NCBI GenBank assembly: GCA_965222205.1
Contig: OZ244932.1
Coordinates: 434,001 to 498,000, forward strand
DNA length: 64,000 nucleotides
Direction of reading: 5' to 3'
From: RHLJ01 sp965222205
GTDB taxonomy: Bacteria > Bacteroidota > Rhodothermia > Balneolales > Balneolaceae
Below are positions 45,081 through 53,258 of this stretch, piece by piece. Position 1 is the first letter of the stretch. Each line of letters starts with the position of its first letter. Below the pieces are notes generated by a model that saw nothing but the letters and a program-made list of their open reading frames with translations, did not search any database and was not told where the DNA came from. The position numbers were made by a program, and so were the translations under genes.

Positions 45081-47006
45081 ATGAAAAGAATACTCCCTTT
45101 TTTGATTGCCGGAACTCTTTTGCTGAGTTGTTCCAATTCTAAGAAAGTAATAGATGTGGGTTACGAAGATTACTCCCAGAGCAATCTGTTGTTAGAAATT
45201 GGTGCCAATTCAACGGTAAGAGCCAGTGAAATAACGCTGGATGTAATCAGCCCATCTAAAGCTGTTTACCGGGTAAAAAAAGCAGTGACTATTTATGATA
45301 AAGAAGATAAAGATATCGCCGTAGTTCCATTATGGTATGGAGAGTTTAAGTCGATTGACTATATGAATGCCAACATCTTCAACAAAAGAGGAGAGCTTGT
45401 GCGTTCTTACTCATTAGATGACGCAGACGATTACAGTACCGCATGGGGATCAACATTCTTTTCTGATGAACGAGTAAAAGTACTGGAATTGCCCTATAGT
45501 ATGTTTCCTTATACGATAGTTTATGAGTACCAGCAAACCTATTCCGGTCTTCTGAACTTGCCCGGCTGGCGGCCTCAAATTACCGGGCAAAGCGTGGAAT
45601 CAGCTACTTTTAATCTGATTGACAGAGGAAATACCGGGGTTAGATATTTTGCTAAGAACCTGGATAAAAAACCGGAAGTAACCAATGAATCCGGGGCTCA
45701 GAAATATACCTGGAAGGTAAATATGTTAATGCCTGTTGAGAGAGAAGCAATGGGCCCGCCTTCCTCAGAAATTTTGCCTCAGGTATTGGTGGCACCAGGG
45801 AGATTTGAAATGGAAACATCCGTAGGCGATGCTTCCAGCTGGAAGGATTTCGGAAAATGGTATTATGAATTGGGAAAAGATACCAGGGAGCTCCCGGAAG
45901 AAGCCAAACAAGAGGTAGACGCATTAATAGCAGGCGTTGATTCCGAGAAAGAAAAAGTGAGAATCTTGTTTGATTACCTTCAGGCTAAGTCAAGATATGT
46001 AAGCATACAGTTGGGAATTGGAGGCTGGAAGCCTTTCTCAGCGGAATATGTGTACAATAATAGCTATGGAGACTGTAAAGCTCTTACAAATTATATGCAG
46101 GCTGTACTGGATTATGTTGGTATAAAAGCAGAAGGAGTGTTGATTTACAGAGGGATAAATGAAGGGGGAATGAATGTGGATTTCCCAAGTAACCAATTCA
46201 ATCATATTATTTTAAGAGTTACTCTATCTAGTGGCGAAGTAATTTGGCTGGAATGTACCAGTAAATATTATCCCCCAAATCATATTGGTCCTGATAATGA
46301 AGGTAAGCATGCACTTCTGATCACCCCCGAAGGAGGAGAGGTCATTCAAACACCTTCCCGTGCTTATTCTGAAAATACAAGCGACCGTGTTTGGAGATTT
46401 AAAGTCTTACAGGATGGAGCTGCCACGATGGAGGCCAGTGTTAAAGAAAAGGGACTTTCTCAGGATATGTTGTTGAGAAGGGTTCTGCCGGTTTCAGAAA
46501 AAGAACGCCTCGATTGGTTGCACGAAAGCCTGGAAGCAGACAACAGTACAATCTCAGATTATAATTTCGGCAAACTAACCGAAACCGATGATTATGCCCA
46601 GTATGAGTATACCGCTGAACTCGTTGATTATGTGCGGTCATCCAGTAAACGATTATATATTCCGGTTAATAAAATGAACCGCTGGAGATTTTCAATTCCT
46701 GAAAACGACGAAAGAGAATATCCACTTCATTTGGGATTTTCTTATATGGAATTTGATTCTGTAGTATTTGAAACTCCTGAGGGATATGAAATTGAAGCTT
46801 CCCCGACAAATGTTGATATCGACCATGCTTTCGGAGAGTTCAATGCATCTTTTGTAATAAAAGGGGATCAGGAGATGATCTACAAAAGGAGTTTTGCCCT
46901 GAAAGAAGACACAATTCAACCCGAAGATTACTCCGCGCTTAAGGAGTTCTTTGATAAAGTTAAATATGCCGATCAACAGCAACTGGTGCTGGTAAAAAAA
47001 GAATAG
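45081..47006 (+). CDS. DUF3857/transglutaminase lipoprotein with catalytic Cys
   Basis: A 641-residue lipoprotein (lipobox LLSC, Cys 17) with a DUF3857 domain followed by a transglutaminase-like domain. This copy keeps the catalytic Cys in SYGDCKALTNYMQAVL (Cys 332) and the His in NQFNHIILRV, but the third position, usually DPT, is ECT (WLECTSKY). It is the most likely active member of the three in the window. Substrates of the family are not established; a peptidase or crosslinking role in the envelope is possible. Translationally linked to the previous gene. Confidence 0.88.
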   Translation: MKRILPFLIAGTLLLSCSNSKKVIDVGYEDYSQSNLLLEIGANSTVRASEITLDVISPSKAVYRVKKAVTIYDKEDKDIAVVPLWYGEFKSIDYMNANIFNKRGELVRSYSLDDADDYSTAWGSTFFSDERVKVLELPYSMFPYTIVYEYQQTYSGLLNLPGWRPQITGQSVESATFNLIDRGNTGVRYFAKNLDKKPEVTNESGAQKYTWKVNMLMPVEREAMGPPSSEILPQVLVAPGRFEMETSVGDASSWKDFGKWYYELGKDTRELPEEAKQEVDALIAGVDSEKEKVRILFDYLQAKSRYVSIQLGIGGWKPFSAEYVYNNSYGDCKALTNYMQAVLDYVGIKAEGVLIYRGINEGGMNVDFPSNQFNHIILRVTLSSGEVIWLECTSKYYPPNHIGPDNEGKHALLITPEGGEVIQTPSRAYSENTSDRVWRFKVLQDGAATMEASVKEKGLSQDMLLRRVLPVSEKERLDWLHESLEADNSTISDYNFGKLTETDDYAQYEYTAELVDYVRSSSKRLYIPVNKMNRWRFSIPENDEREYPLHLGFSYMEFDSVVFETPEGYEIEASPTNVDIDHAFGEFNASFVIKGDQEMIYKRSFALKEDTIQPEDYSALKEFFDKVKYADQQQLVLVKKE

Positions 47007-47080
47007 CGCTGACTTCATCGAAACATTTTATGGTTTCGAAACTATGATTTACATACCAAAGCAGTTAATTTAACAGGAGT

Positions 47081-48172
47081 ATGCACACTAAAGATTACCC
47101 CATAGCGGTTCGTTACCTGATCAGAATAATGCTCATTTTTGCCGTCGTAACGGTACTGAGTATTACCAAACAGCTGTTGGTTCCTCTCTTTTTCAGCATT
47201 TTTTTGGCTTATTTACTTTACCCGGGCGCGAGATGGTTTGAAACAAAAGGCGTCCCAAGGATTGCTACCAATTTTATTATGATACTCAGTTTTATGGCCA
47301 TCATATTTGGGACCATCTGGATTAGTATTCAACTGTTCGGGAGCTTTAGCGACGATCTTCCTGAAATCAGAGAACGGCTGGCTGGCAATCTTAAATCGCT
47401 TCAGGGTTGGATATCAGGTGTGATTGGAATATCGATTGAACAGCAAAAAAATATTATTACAACAGCCGGGCTAAGCGGAGATTATTTTGGATCGATTATT
47501 GAAGCCGGTAAAAATACCCTTATTGCTCTCGCGTTGATTCCTGTATACACTTTTCTTCTCCTGTTTTACCGGGATAAATTCCGGGATTTTATCTATATGA
47601 TGGTTAAAGATGAAAATCAGGAAAACGCACAGGACATAATCGAAAAAGCAGCTGATGTAGTCCCTAAATATTTAAAAGGCTTACTCGTAGTATGTGTGAT
47701 TTTAATCGGATTGAATTCAGCCGGTTTTTACATAATTGGTGTTGAATATCCGTTATTATTTGGGCTTATCGCAGCTATCTTCAATCTTATTCCATATTTG
47801 GGAACCGTTTTGGGATATGGAATTGTGGCCCTACTTGTTTTTGGTATTCAGTCTCCTGCGGTAGCTGGTGCGGTTATCATCCAGTTCTTTATTGTCCAGT
47901 TCATCGAGAACAATATTCTCACCCCCAATATTACCGGATCTTATGTGAGAATTAACCCGCTTGTCATCATCTTTTCGCTAATCGCAGGAGGGTTGGTTTG
48001 GAACCTTCCGGGGATGTTTTTGGTGATTCCGACCTTAGGAATGCTAAAGATTTTTTGTGAAAGTATCGAAGAGTACAAACCGTATGCTTTTTTACTGGGA
48101 ACACAAGGCACAGAAAAGCATTCCATTACTTTAAAATCAGTAAGAAAAAGATTCGGTTGGTCGGAAGATTAG
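47081..48172 (+). CDS. AI-2E family transporter (PerM-like)
   Basis: A 363-residue membrane protein of the AI-2E/PerM permease family. It has hydrophobic segments at about 11-30, 31-48, 58-80, then a soluble amphipathic section (residues 85-140), and four or five more helices from about 145. The family stretch LFGLIAAIFNLIPYLGTVLGYG and QFIENNILTPNITGSYVRINPLVI is clear. Members include exporters of autoinducer-2 and Na+/H+ antiporters; the substrate here is not known. A possible AGGAGT ribosome-binding site precedes the ATG. 74 bases after the DUF3857 gene. Confidence 0.9.
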   Translation: MHTKDYPIAVRYLIRIMLIFAVVTVLSITKQLLVPLFFSIFLAYLLYPGARWFETKGVPRIATNFIMILSFMAIIFGTIWISIQLFGSFSDDLPEIRERLAGNLKSLQGWISGVIGISIEQQKNIITTAGLSGDYFGSIIEAGKNTLIALALIPVYTFLLLFYRDKFRDFIYMMVKDENQENAQDIIEKAADVVPKYLKGLLVVCVILIGLNSAGFYIIGVEYPLLFGLIAAIFNLIPYLGTVLGYGIVALLVFGIQSPAVAGAVIIQFFIVQFIENNILTPNITGSYVRINPLVIIFSLIAGGLVWNLPGMFLVIPTLGMLKIFCESIEEYKPYAFLLGTQGTEKHSITLKSVRKRFGWSED

Positions 48173-48295
48173 TACTTCCAAAAAAACATTAAGTATTACT
48201 TAATGAAAGACAGCTTAAATTTTTTTTGTAAGGATTTATGTTGGGGATAGTCTTACCTTGCAAAACAAAACATAAATTAGACAGCAGGATACGTA

Positions 48296-48760
48296 ATGAG
48301 TTCACTAAATAAAGTAATGTTAATCGGACGTCTGGGGCAAGACCCGGAAGTTCGCTACACCCAATCAAACACCGCAGTAGCAACCTTAAGCGTAGCAACC
48401 AGCGAGCGCTATAAAGATGGCAATGGTGAGTATCAGGAAAAAACCGAATGGCACAGAGTAGTCGCCTGGGGCAGACTGGCCGAAATTTGCCAACAATATC
48501 TTCATAAAGGTTCTTTGGTGTATATCGAAGGCCCGTTACAAACACGGCAGTGGGAAGATAATCAGGGGCAGAAACGATATACTACCGAAGTTAAAGCTTT
48601 GCAAATGACAATGCTCGACAGCAAAGGCAGCGGTGGTGGAAATCAAGGCGGAGGAGCACCTGCGCAAGGCGGAAATAAAAATGCTCAGGAAAAACCAATG
48701 TCCAGCAATGTAGAACTAGGAAGTAATTTTGATGATATGGATGATGACTTACCGTTCTAG
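48296..48760 (+). CDS. ssb: Single-stranded DNA-binding protein
   Basis: A 154-residue SSB. The OB fold opens SSLNKVMLIGRLGQDPEVRYT and continues with RYKDGNGEYQEKTEWHRVVAWG. A Gly/Gln-rich linker follows (residues 113-135), and the acidic partner-binding tip is DDMDDDLPF. It protects ssDNA and recruits repair and replication proteins. It lies upstream of the gldE-like gene, the same order seen in Flavobacterium; a terminator separates them here. An AT-rich hairpin CATTAAGT-ATT-ACTTAATG sits upstream at 48187. Confidence 0.97.
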   Translation: MSSLNKVMLIGRLGQDPEVRYTQSNTAVATLSVATSERYKDGNGEYQEKTEWHRVVAWGRLAEICQQYLHKGSLVYIEGPLQTRQWEDNQGQKRYTTEVKALQMTMLDSKGSGGGNQGGGAPAQGGNKNAQEKPMSSNVELGSNFDDMDDDLPF

Positions 48761-48779
48761 CATCAATTAGTTATATTTG

Positions 48780-48815
48780 AAAGCGATGGGAGCCTGGTTC
48801 TCATCGCTTTTTTAT
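48780..48815 (+). terminator. Rho-independent terminator of ssb
   Basis: AAGCGATG and CATCGCTT form an eight-pair stem around a 13-base loop, followed by TTTTTTATTTT. It overlaps the candidate TTG start of the next gene. Confidence 0.85.
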
Positions 48816-48816
48816 T

Positions 48817-50253
48817 TTGCAGCTTGGTAGCACGTTATTAAATTCAACCAAAAGAGCACAACAAACCTTGGCACCCTTTACCGAGCCTAACATTTTTATC
48901 GAGAACACAGCACTATACTTTGGATTCGTAGCAACTTCCGGAGAGCCGGATTTATTTGTGATAGGAATCCAACTATTGATTATGGTTCTCGGACTTATTT
49001 TCTCAGCAGTCTTTTCCGGCTCTGAGGTAGCTTTCTTCTCGTTAAGTAACCGAATGGAAGACCTGAAACAAGATGAGAATCCCCATACAGCGGATGATCG
49101 GATTTTGTTAATGCTCGACAAACCCCGACGTTTACTCGCTACTATTTTAATCGGGAATACCTTTACAAATATTATGGCTTCTGTAATGGCCGCGGTAATT
49201 ACAGGGAGCTTACTTTCGGTAATTGGTTTATCTGAGGTATTGGTTTATGCCGTAGAAGTTGTGGTACTTACTTTTACAATTTTAATCCTGAGTGAGATCA
49301 CCCCCAAAATCATTGCTATCAACAACCCATTACAAGTTTCAAGAAGAGTAAGCGGTTTTATTTATGTGCTGTTCATCCTTCTTAAACCTGTTGCAAAACT
49401 TTTAGCAGAAAGCGCGATAAGCCTCGAACGCTATCTCCCAAAACCAACCAATAAAATGACTTCTGATGACATCAAAACGATCACAGAAGTGAGCGAGAAA
49501 GAAGGTTCTATAAAAGAAGATGAGCGGGAAATAATTGAGAATGTAATCGAATTCGGAACCACCACTGTTCGCGAAATTATGACTTCCAGAGTAAATGTGG
49601 TTGGTGTTTCTCTTGATGATTCCTTACCCGATGTTTTGGCCTTGATTAAAGAGCAAAGCTGTTCGAGAATGCCGCTTTATGAAAATGATCTGGATACTAT
49701 TCTTGGAGTAATTTATGCAAAAGATGTGCTTCCGTATTTAAACCGGGATGACGAAGATCCTTCCCTTAACTGGAAAACTATTTCAAGAAAGGCTTTGTTT
49801 ATTCCGGCCACAAAAAAACTGGATGATCTGCTAAGGGATTTTCAAAAAGAAAAAACCCACATGGCCATTGTTGTAGACGAATATGGAGGGACAGAAGGAT
49901 TGGTAACGATGGATGATATTCTCGAGGAGATTGTGGGAGATATTGTAGACGATGAAGGCGAGGAGCTGGATTTATATACTCGATTTAAAAGTGGGATTTA
50001 CATTTTTGACGCTCAGATTGATCTGGATGATATGGAAGATATTCTGGAATGCGAGCTCACCTCTGAAGTAGATGAATACGAGACCTTGGGCGGACTTATT
50101 TACCATCTTACTGAGAGCCTGCCAACTGTTGGGGTCAGGGTTCAATTCAAAAACCTGGAGTTAACCGTTCATTCCGTTCAGAATAATCGTATTAAGAAAG
50201 TTCGCGTAAAGGTGGATGAGCCACAAAAACCGATTGCTGAGAAAGAGGGATAA
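48817..50253 (+). CDS. GldE-like CNNM/CBS domain membrane protein
   Basis: A 478-residue protein with a DUF21/CNNM transmembrane domain (FSAVFSGSEVAFFSLSNRM, then NTFTNIMASVMAAVITG), two CBS domains (MTSRVNVVGVSLDDSLPDV; DEYGGTEGLVTMDDILEEI) and a C-terminal CorC_HlyC domain. The family includes CorC-like Mg/Co transporters and the gliding protein GldE, whose gene follows ssb in Bacteroidota, as here. The start is uncertain: TTG at 48817 lies in the ssb terminator, and TTG 48868 and GTG 48958 are in-frame alternatives. Followed by murB two bases later. Confidence 0.88.
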   Translation: MQLGSTLLNSTKRAQQTLAPFTEPNIFIENTALYFGFVATSGEPDLFVIGIQLLIMVLGLIFSAVFSGSEVAFFSLSNRMEDLKQDENPHTADDRILLMLDKPRRLLATILIGNTFTNIMASVMAAVITGSLLSVIGLSEVLVYAVEVVVLTFTILILSEITPKIIAINNPLQVSRRVSGFIYVLFILLKPVAKLLAESAISLERYLPKPTNKMTSDDIKTITEVSEKEGSIKEDEREIIENVIEFGTTTVREIMTSRVNVVGVSLDDSLPDVLALIKEQSCSRMPLYENDLDTILGVIYAKDVLPYLNRDDEDPSLNWKTISRKALFIPATKKLDDLLRDFQKEKTHMAIVVDEYGGTEGLVTMDDILEEIVGDIVDDEGEELDLYTRFKSGIYIFDAQIDLDDMEDILECELTSEVDEYETLGGLIYHLTESLPTVGVRVQFKNLELTVHSVQNNRIKKVRVKVDEPQKPIAEKEG

Positions 50254-50255
50254 CG

Positions 50256-51275
50256 ATGATCTCTATAAAAGAGAAATTCGATTTATCGAATCACAATACG
50301 ATGGGCTTGAAAGCTTTAGCTCGCTTTTTTGCAGAAATTCACTCCATTTCGGATTTAAGAGACGCTTTACAATTTGCTACTGAAAAAAACCTTGAACTCC
50401 TGATTTTGGGGGGAGGGAGTAACATTCTTTTTGTTAGTGATTTTGATGGAATAGTGGTCCTGAATGGTATAAAAGGGATTCAGACTATATCTGAAGACAA
50501 TAATGAAATTACTTTGAAAATTGGTGCAGGAGAAAACTGGCATCAACTCGTGCTTGGCTGTGTAGAGAAAGGTTATGGTGGAATTGAAAACCTGTCTTTA
50601 ATTCCTGGAACAGTCGGGGCAGCTCCTATTCAAAATATCGGTGCTTATGGTGTTGAGTTAGTGGATGTTTTTGAATGTCTGGAAGCTTACGATATTGAAC
50701 ATAAGGAGTTGAAGACATTCACCAGAAAAGAATGTGCCTTTGGGTATCGTGATAGTATTTTCAAAAAACAGCTAAAAGGAAAAGTTGTTATAACTTCTGT
50801 CACGTTACGCCTCTCCAAAAAACCAGAGTTGAATTTCAGCTACTCCAGCCTCAGTGAAAGACTTAGGGAGAAAGAAATTACAGAACCAACGATAAAAGAT
50901 ATAAGTGATACTGTTATTGAGGTTCGACAAAGTAAGCTCCCTGATCCTGATGAAATCGGAAATACAGGCAGTTTTTTCAAAAATCCGGTAATTTCTGTTT
51001 ATCAGTTTGATGAGTTGAAGTCATCCCATCCTGAATTACCCGGATATCCGGTATCCGAGCGACAAGTTAAAGTACCAGCCGGTTGGTTAATTGAGCAGGC
51101 AGGATGGAAAGGGAAGAGAGAAGGAGACGCCGGAGTTCACAGCAAACAGGCTTTAGTATTGGTAAACCATGGGAATGCCTCCGGAGAGGAAATATGGAAG
51201 CTAGCCAAACGAATAGAACGAGACGTTTTAGAGAAGTACGGGATTAAACTTATTTCCGAAGTTAACATAGTCTGA
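50256..51275 (+). CDS. murB: UDP-N-acetylenolpyruvoylglucosamine reductase
   Basis: A 339-residue FAD enzyme that completes UDP-MurNAc synthesis for peptidoglycan. FAD-binding motifs are LLILGGGSNILFVSDFDG and SLIPGTVGAAPIQNIGAYG. The catalytic serine and NADPH region are in GNTGSFFKNPV, and CAFGYRDSIFK marks the E. coli-like type I enzyme with the tyrosine loop. The C-terminal SEVNIV is typical too. It follows the gldE-like gene with a GAGGG ribosome-binding site. Confidence 0.96.
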   Translation: MISIKEKFDLSNHNTMGLKALARFFAEIHSISDLRDALQFATEKNLELLILGGGSNILFVSDFDGIVVLNGIKGIQTISEDNNEITLKIGAGENWHQLVLGCVEKGYGGIENLSLIPGTVGAAPIQNIGAYGVELVDVFECLEAYDIEHKELKTFTRKECAFGYRDSIFKKQLKGKVVITSVTLRLSKKPELNFSYSSLSERLREKEITEPTIKDISDTVIEVRQSKLPDPDEIGNTGSFFKNPVISVYQFDELKSSHPELPGYPVSERQVKVPAGWLIEQAGWKGKREGDAGVHSKQALVLVNHGNASGEEIWKLAKRIERDVLEKYGIKLISEVNIV

Positions 51276-51295
51276 GCCTAGTCAAGTCATTAACC

Positions 51296-51629
51296 CTAAT
51301 AGCTATTATTAATATGGCTGCTCATTACATCTCTGTTTACATCAGGATTGACCAATATTGTAAAGAAGTCAGCTTTTTCTAATGAGGTTTAAAAAGTTGT
51401 GCTTTGCTGAACTCTTGAAGTTCTTTGTTCAGGAGAAAATCTTGAACAGATTCATGCTCAGCTACCTGGTAATTCTCTTGGTACTATCATTAAACGTTTG
51501 TATTAATTCGAGCCTTATATTCGATTCAGTATCAGGGCAATAATTTGTGGTTGTTTGTTGAGCATAAGTATTAGAACCAGCCGCTAGTATTGCGACTAAA
51601 AAATAGATAGTTGGTAATATCTTGTTCAT
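51296..51629 (-). pseudogene. Frameshifted gene for a small exported protein
   Basis: Between murB and the ASPIC gene (364 bases) the - strand holds a broken gene read in three successive frames. Frame one starts at ATG 51629 with a signal peptide (MNKILPTIYFLVAILAAGSN, then TYAQ) and runs to TESNIRLELIQTFNDS before a stop at 51462. A second frame resumes at about 51477 with ENYQVAEHESVQDFLLNKEL and ends at 51382. A third picks up with LEKADFFTILVNPDVNRDV and ends at 51296. Joined, this is about 110 residues. It does not belong to a family I recognise. Two frameshifts could be real decay or sequencing errors. Confidence 0.6.
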
Positions 51630-51639
51630 TTCGGTTTAA

Positions 51640-53145
51640 TTAAGATTCTTCTTTTATAAATAAAACCTGATTCACGTTGATATTCTGAAGCTCTGATCTT
51701 CTACCAGATGGCCATTGAACAACTATTCTGTCTATGACTTTAGTATCTGATAAACCAAAATGCTGGATTAACCCACTTTGACTTCTCCAGTTTTGGCTTC
51801 CTGATACTTCTCTAAGTTGAGTAATAGTCTTTCCATTAGTAACAGAAGTGATAAGTATTCGGGCACCAATTGCAGATCGGTTAGATTCGGTTCCTTCTAG
51901 CTCTACTTTAAGCCAGTTTCCTTTTTTGATTTGGTTGGTGTATAGATGATTCTCTTCAGGTTCTCCAGGATAATTAGGCCAATTCCCGATATAAACATCT
52001 AAGTCACCGTCATTATCATAATCTCCAGCTACTATTGAAGATGTGTATAGTATATTGGCACCTAGCTCTCCGGGAAAAGTTCGCTGAAATTTCAAACCTC
52101 CAAGATTTTCATAGTATTCAAGTGCTCCCCCCCAGTTTGAAGCTATTACATCTAAATCACCATCATTGTCAAAGTCACTTGATATAACGCTACCTGAGTA
52201 TCCGCTTTGTGTAACAATTGGGTCATGTTCAAGAGGTAAAAAGTTCGCTGATCCATCATTTACTAGTAGAATATTACTACCTCCCAATGGCTTGGCTATA
52301 TAAATGTCTATGTCTCCATCATTATCAAAATCACCTGCACAAGCTCCCTGACTACTAAATAGTGTCATTTCTCTGGTAAGAGAGAAGTCTTCAACTTTAT
52401 CAAACTCCCAACTTCCCCGATTCAAATACAGTACGTCTGAACCGCCTCTATTGGGAACAAATAAGTCGGGGTCTCCATCATTATCAAAATCATTCCATAT
52501 TCCTCCTGTAGTAGCAAGTGAATCGGTAGCAATTGGAGAGGATTGTATCCGAGTAAAACTTCCATTTCCATTATTCTTATATAAGAAATCAGGTTCTCTG
52601 GCACTAAGGCCTCCATTCCCAACATAAAGGTCGATCCAACCATCCATATCTATATCAACCCATGCGGCCCCAAATGAAGACCCTCCATCAATAGTAGCAC
52701 TACTATCATCCGGGATAAATAATTGACCATTTCCCATATTTTGGAATAAGAAATTATTTTGACGTCTCTGATTGGAAATGAACACATCTGGGTCTCCATC
52801 ATTATCATAATCACCCCAGGTACTTCCTGACAAGAAACCTTCTTCTGTGGCAAAAGGACTATCTGTAAGCTCTATAAAAGTTCCATCACCGCTATTAAGA
52901 TACAATCGGTTAGTTTGGGGGATAGCACCATTCGGATTGGTTACGTCGTATCCGTTCGTGATAGCTAAATCCAGATCTCCGTCATTATCAATATCAATCC
53001 AGCTAGCTCCCCCGGTACTAGCGCGATCGGTAACAATTGGAGTATTTTGCAACTTGGTAAAAGTTTGAAACGTAACCTGCTTGTGGGTTGAACAAGAATT
53101 AATGATGAGTAGAAAGACAAGTAAGTATTTGTTAATGGATTGCAT
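51640..53145 (-). CDS. FG-GAP/ASPIC-UnbV repeat lipoprotein
   Basis: A 501-residue lipoprotein (lipobox INSC, Cys 18). It is built of about seven FG-GAP/VCBS units, each with a calcium-binding loop such as DIDNDGDLDLAITN, DYDNDGDPDVFISN or DFDNDGDIDIYIAK, forming a beta propeller. A C-terminal ASPIC/UnbV module follows (NRSAIGARILI, SGSQNWRSQSGLIQHFGL, VQWPSGRR). Proteins of this type are extracellular and their role is unclear. I start at 53145 for the signal peptide; the frame reaches 53214. Divergent from the winged-helix regulator across 113 bases. Confidence 0.9.
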   Translation of the reverse strand: MQSINKYLLVFLLIINSCSTHKQVTFQTFTKLQNTPIVTDRASTGGASWIDIDNDGDLDLAITNGYDVTNPNGAIPQTNRLYLNSGDGTFIELTDSPFATEEGFLSGSTWGDYDNDGDPDVFISNQRRQNNFLFQNMGNGQLFIPDDSSATIDGGSSFGAAWVDIDMDGWIDLYVGNGGLSAREPDFLYKNNGNGSFTRIQSSPIATDSLATTGGIWNDFDNDGDPDLFVPNRGGSDVLYLNRGSWEFDKVEDFSLTREMTLFSSQGACAGDFDNDGDIDIYIAKPLGGSNILLVNDGSANFLPLEHDPIVTQSGYSGSVISSDFDNDGDLDVIASNWGGALEYYENLGGLKFQRTFPGELGANILYTSSIVAGDYDNDGDLDVYIGNWPNYPGEPEENHLYTNQIKKGNWLKVELEGTESNRSAIGARILITSVTNGKTITQLREVSGSQNWRSQSGLIQHFGLSDTKVIDRIVVQWPSGRRSELQNINVNQVLFIKEES

Positions 53146-53258
53146 TTTTATATGTTTTATTGATCGTTTTTTGAATGTATTGAAAGAGTACTTTTTCAAC
53201 CTGATGTTTATCAAATGGAAACCTGATTTTTAAAGAAAAACTAGCTTTAGGATAAATT

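Noticed and set aside
48187..48205. CATTAAGT-ATT-ACTTAATG hairpin between the AI-2E permease gene and ssb
   Set aside because: It is short, AT-rich and has no T run directly after it, so neither terminator nor operator can be supported.
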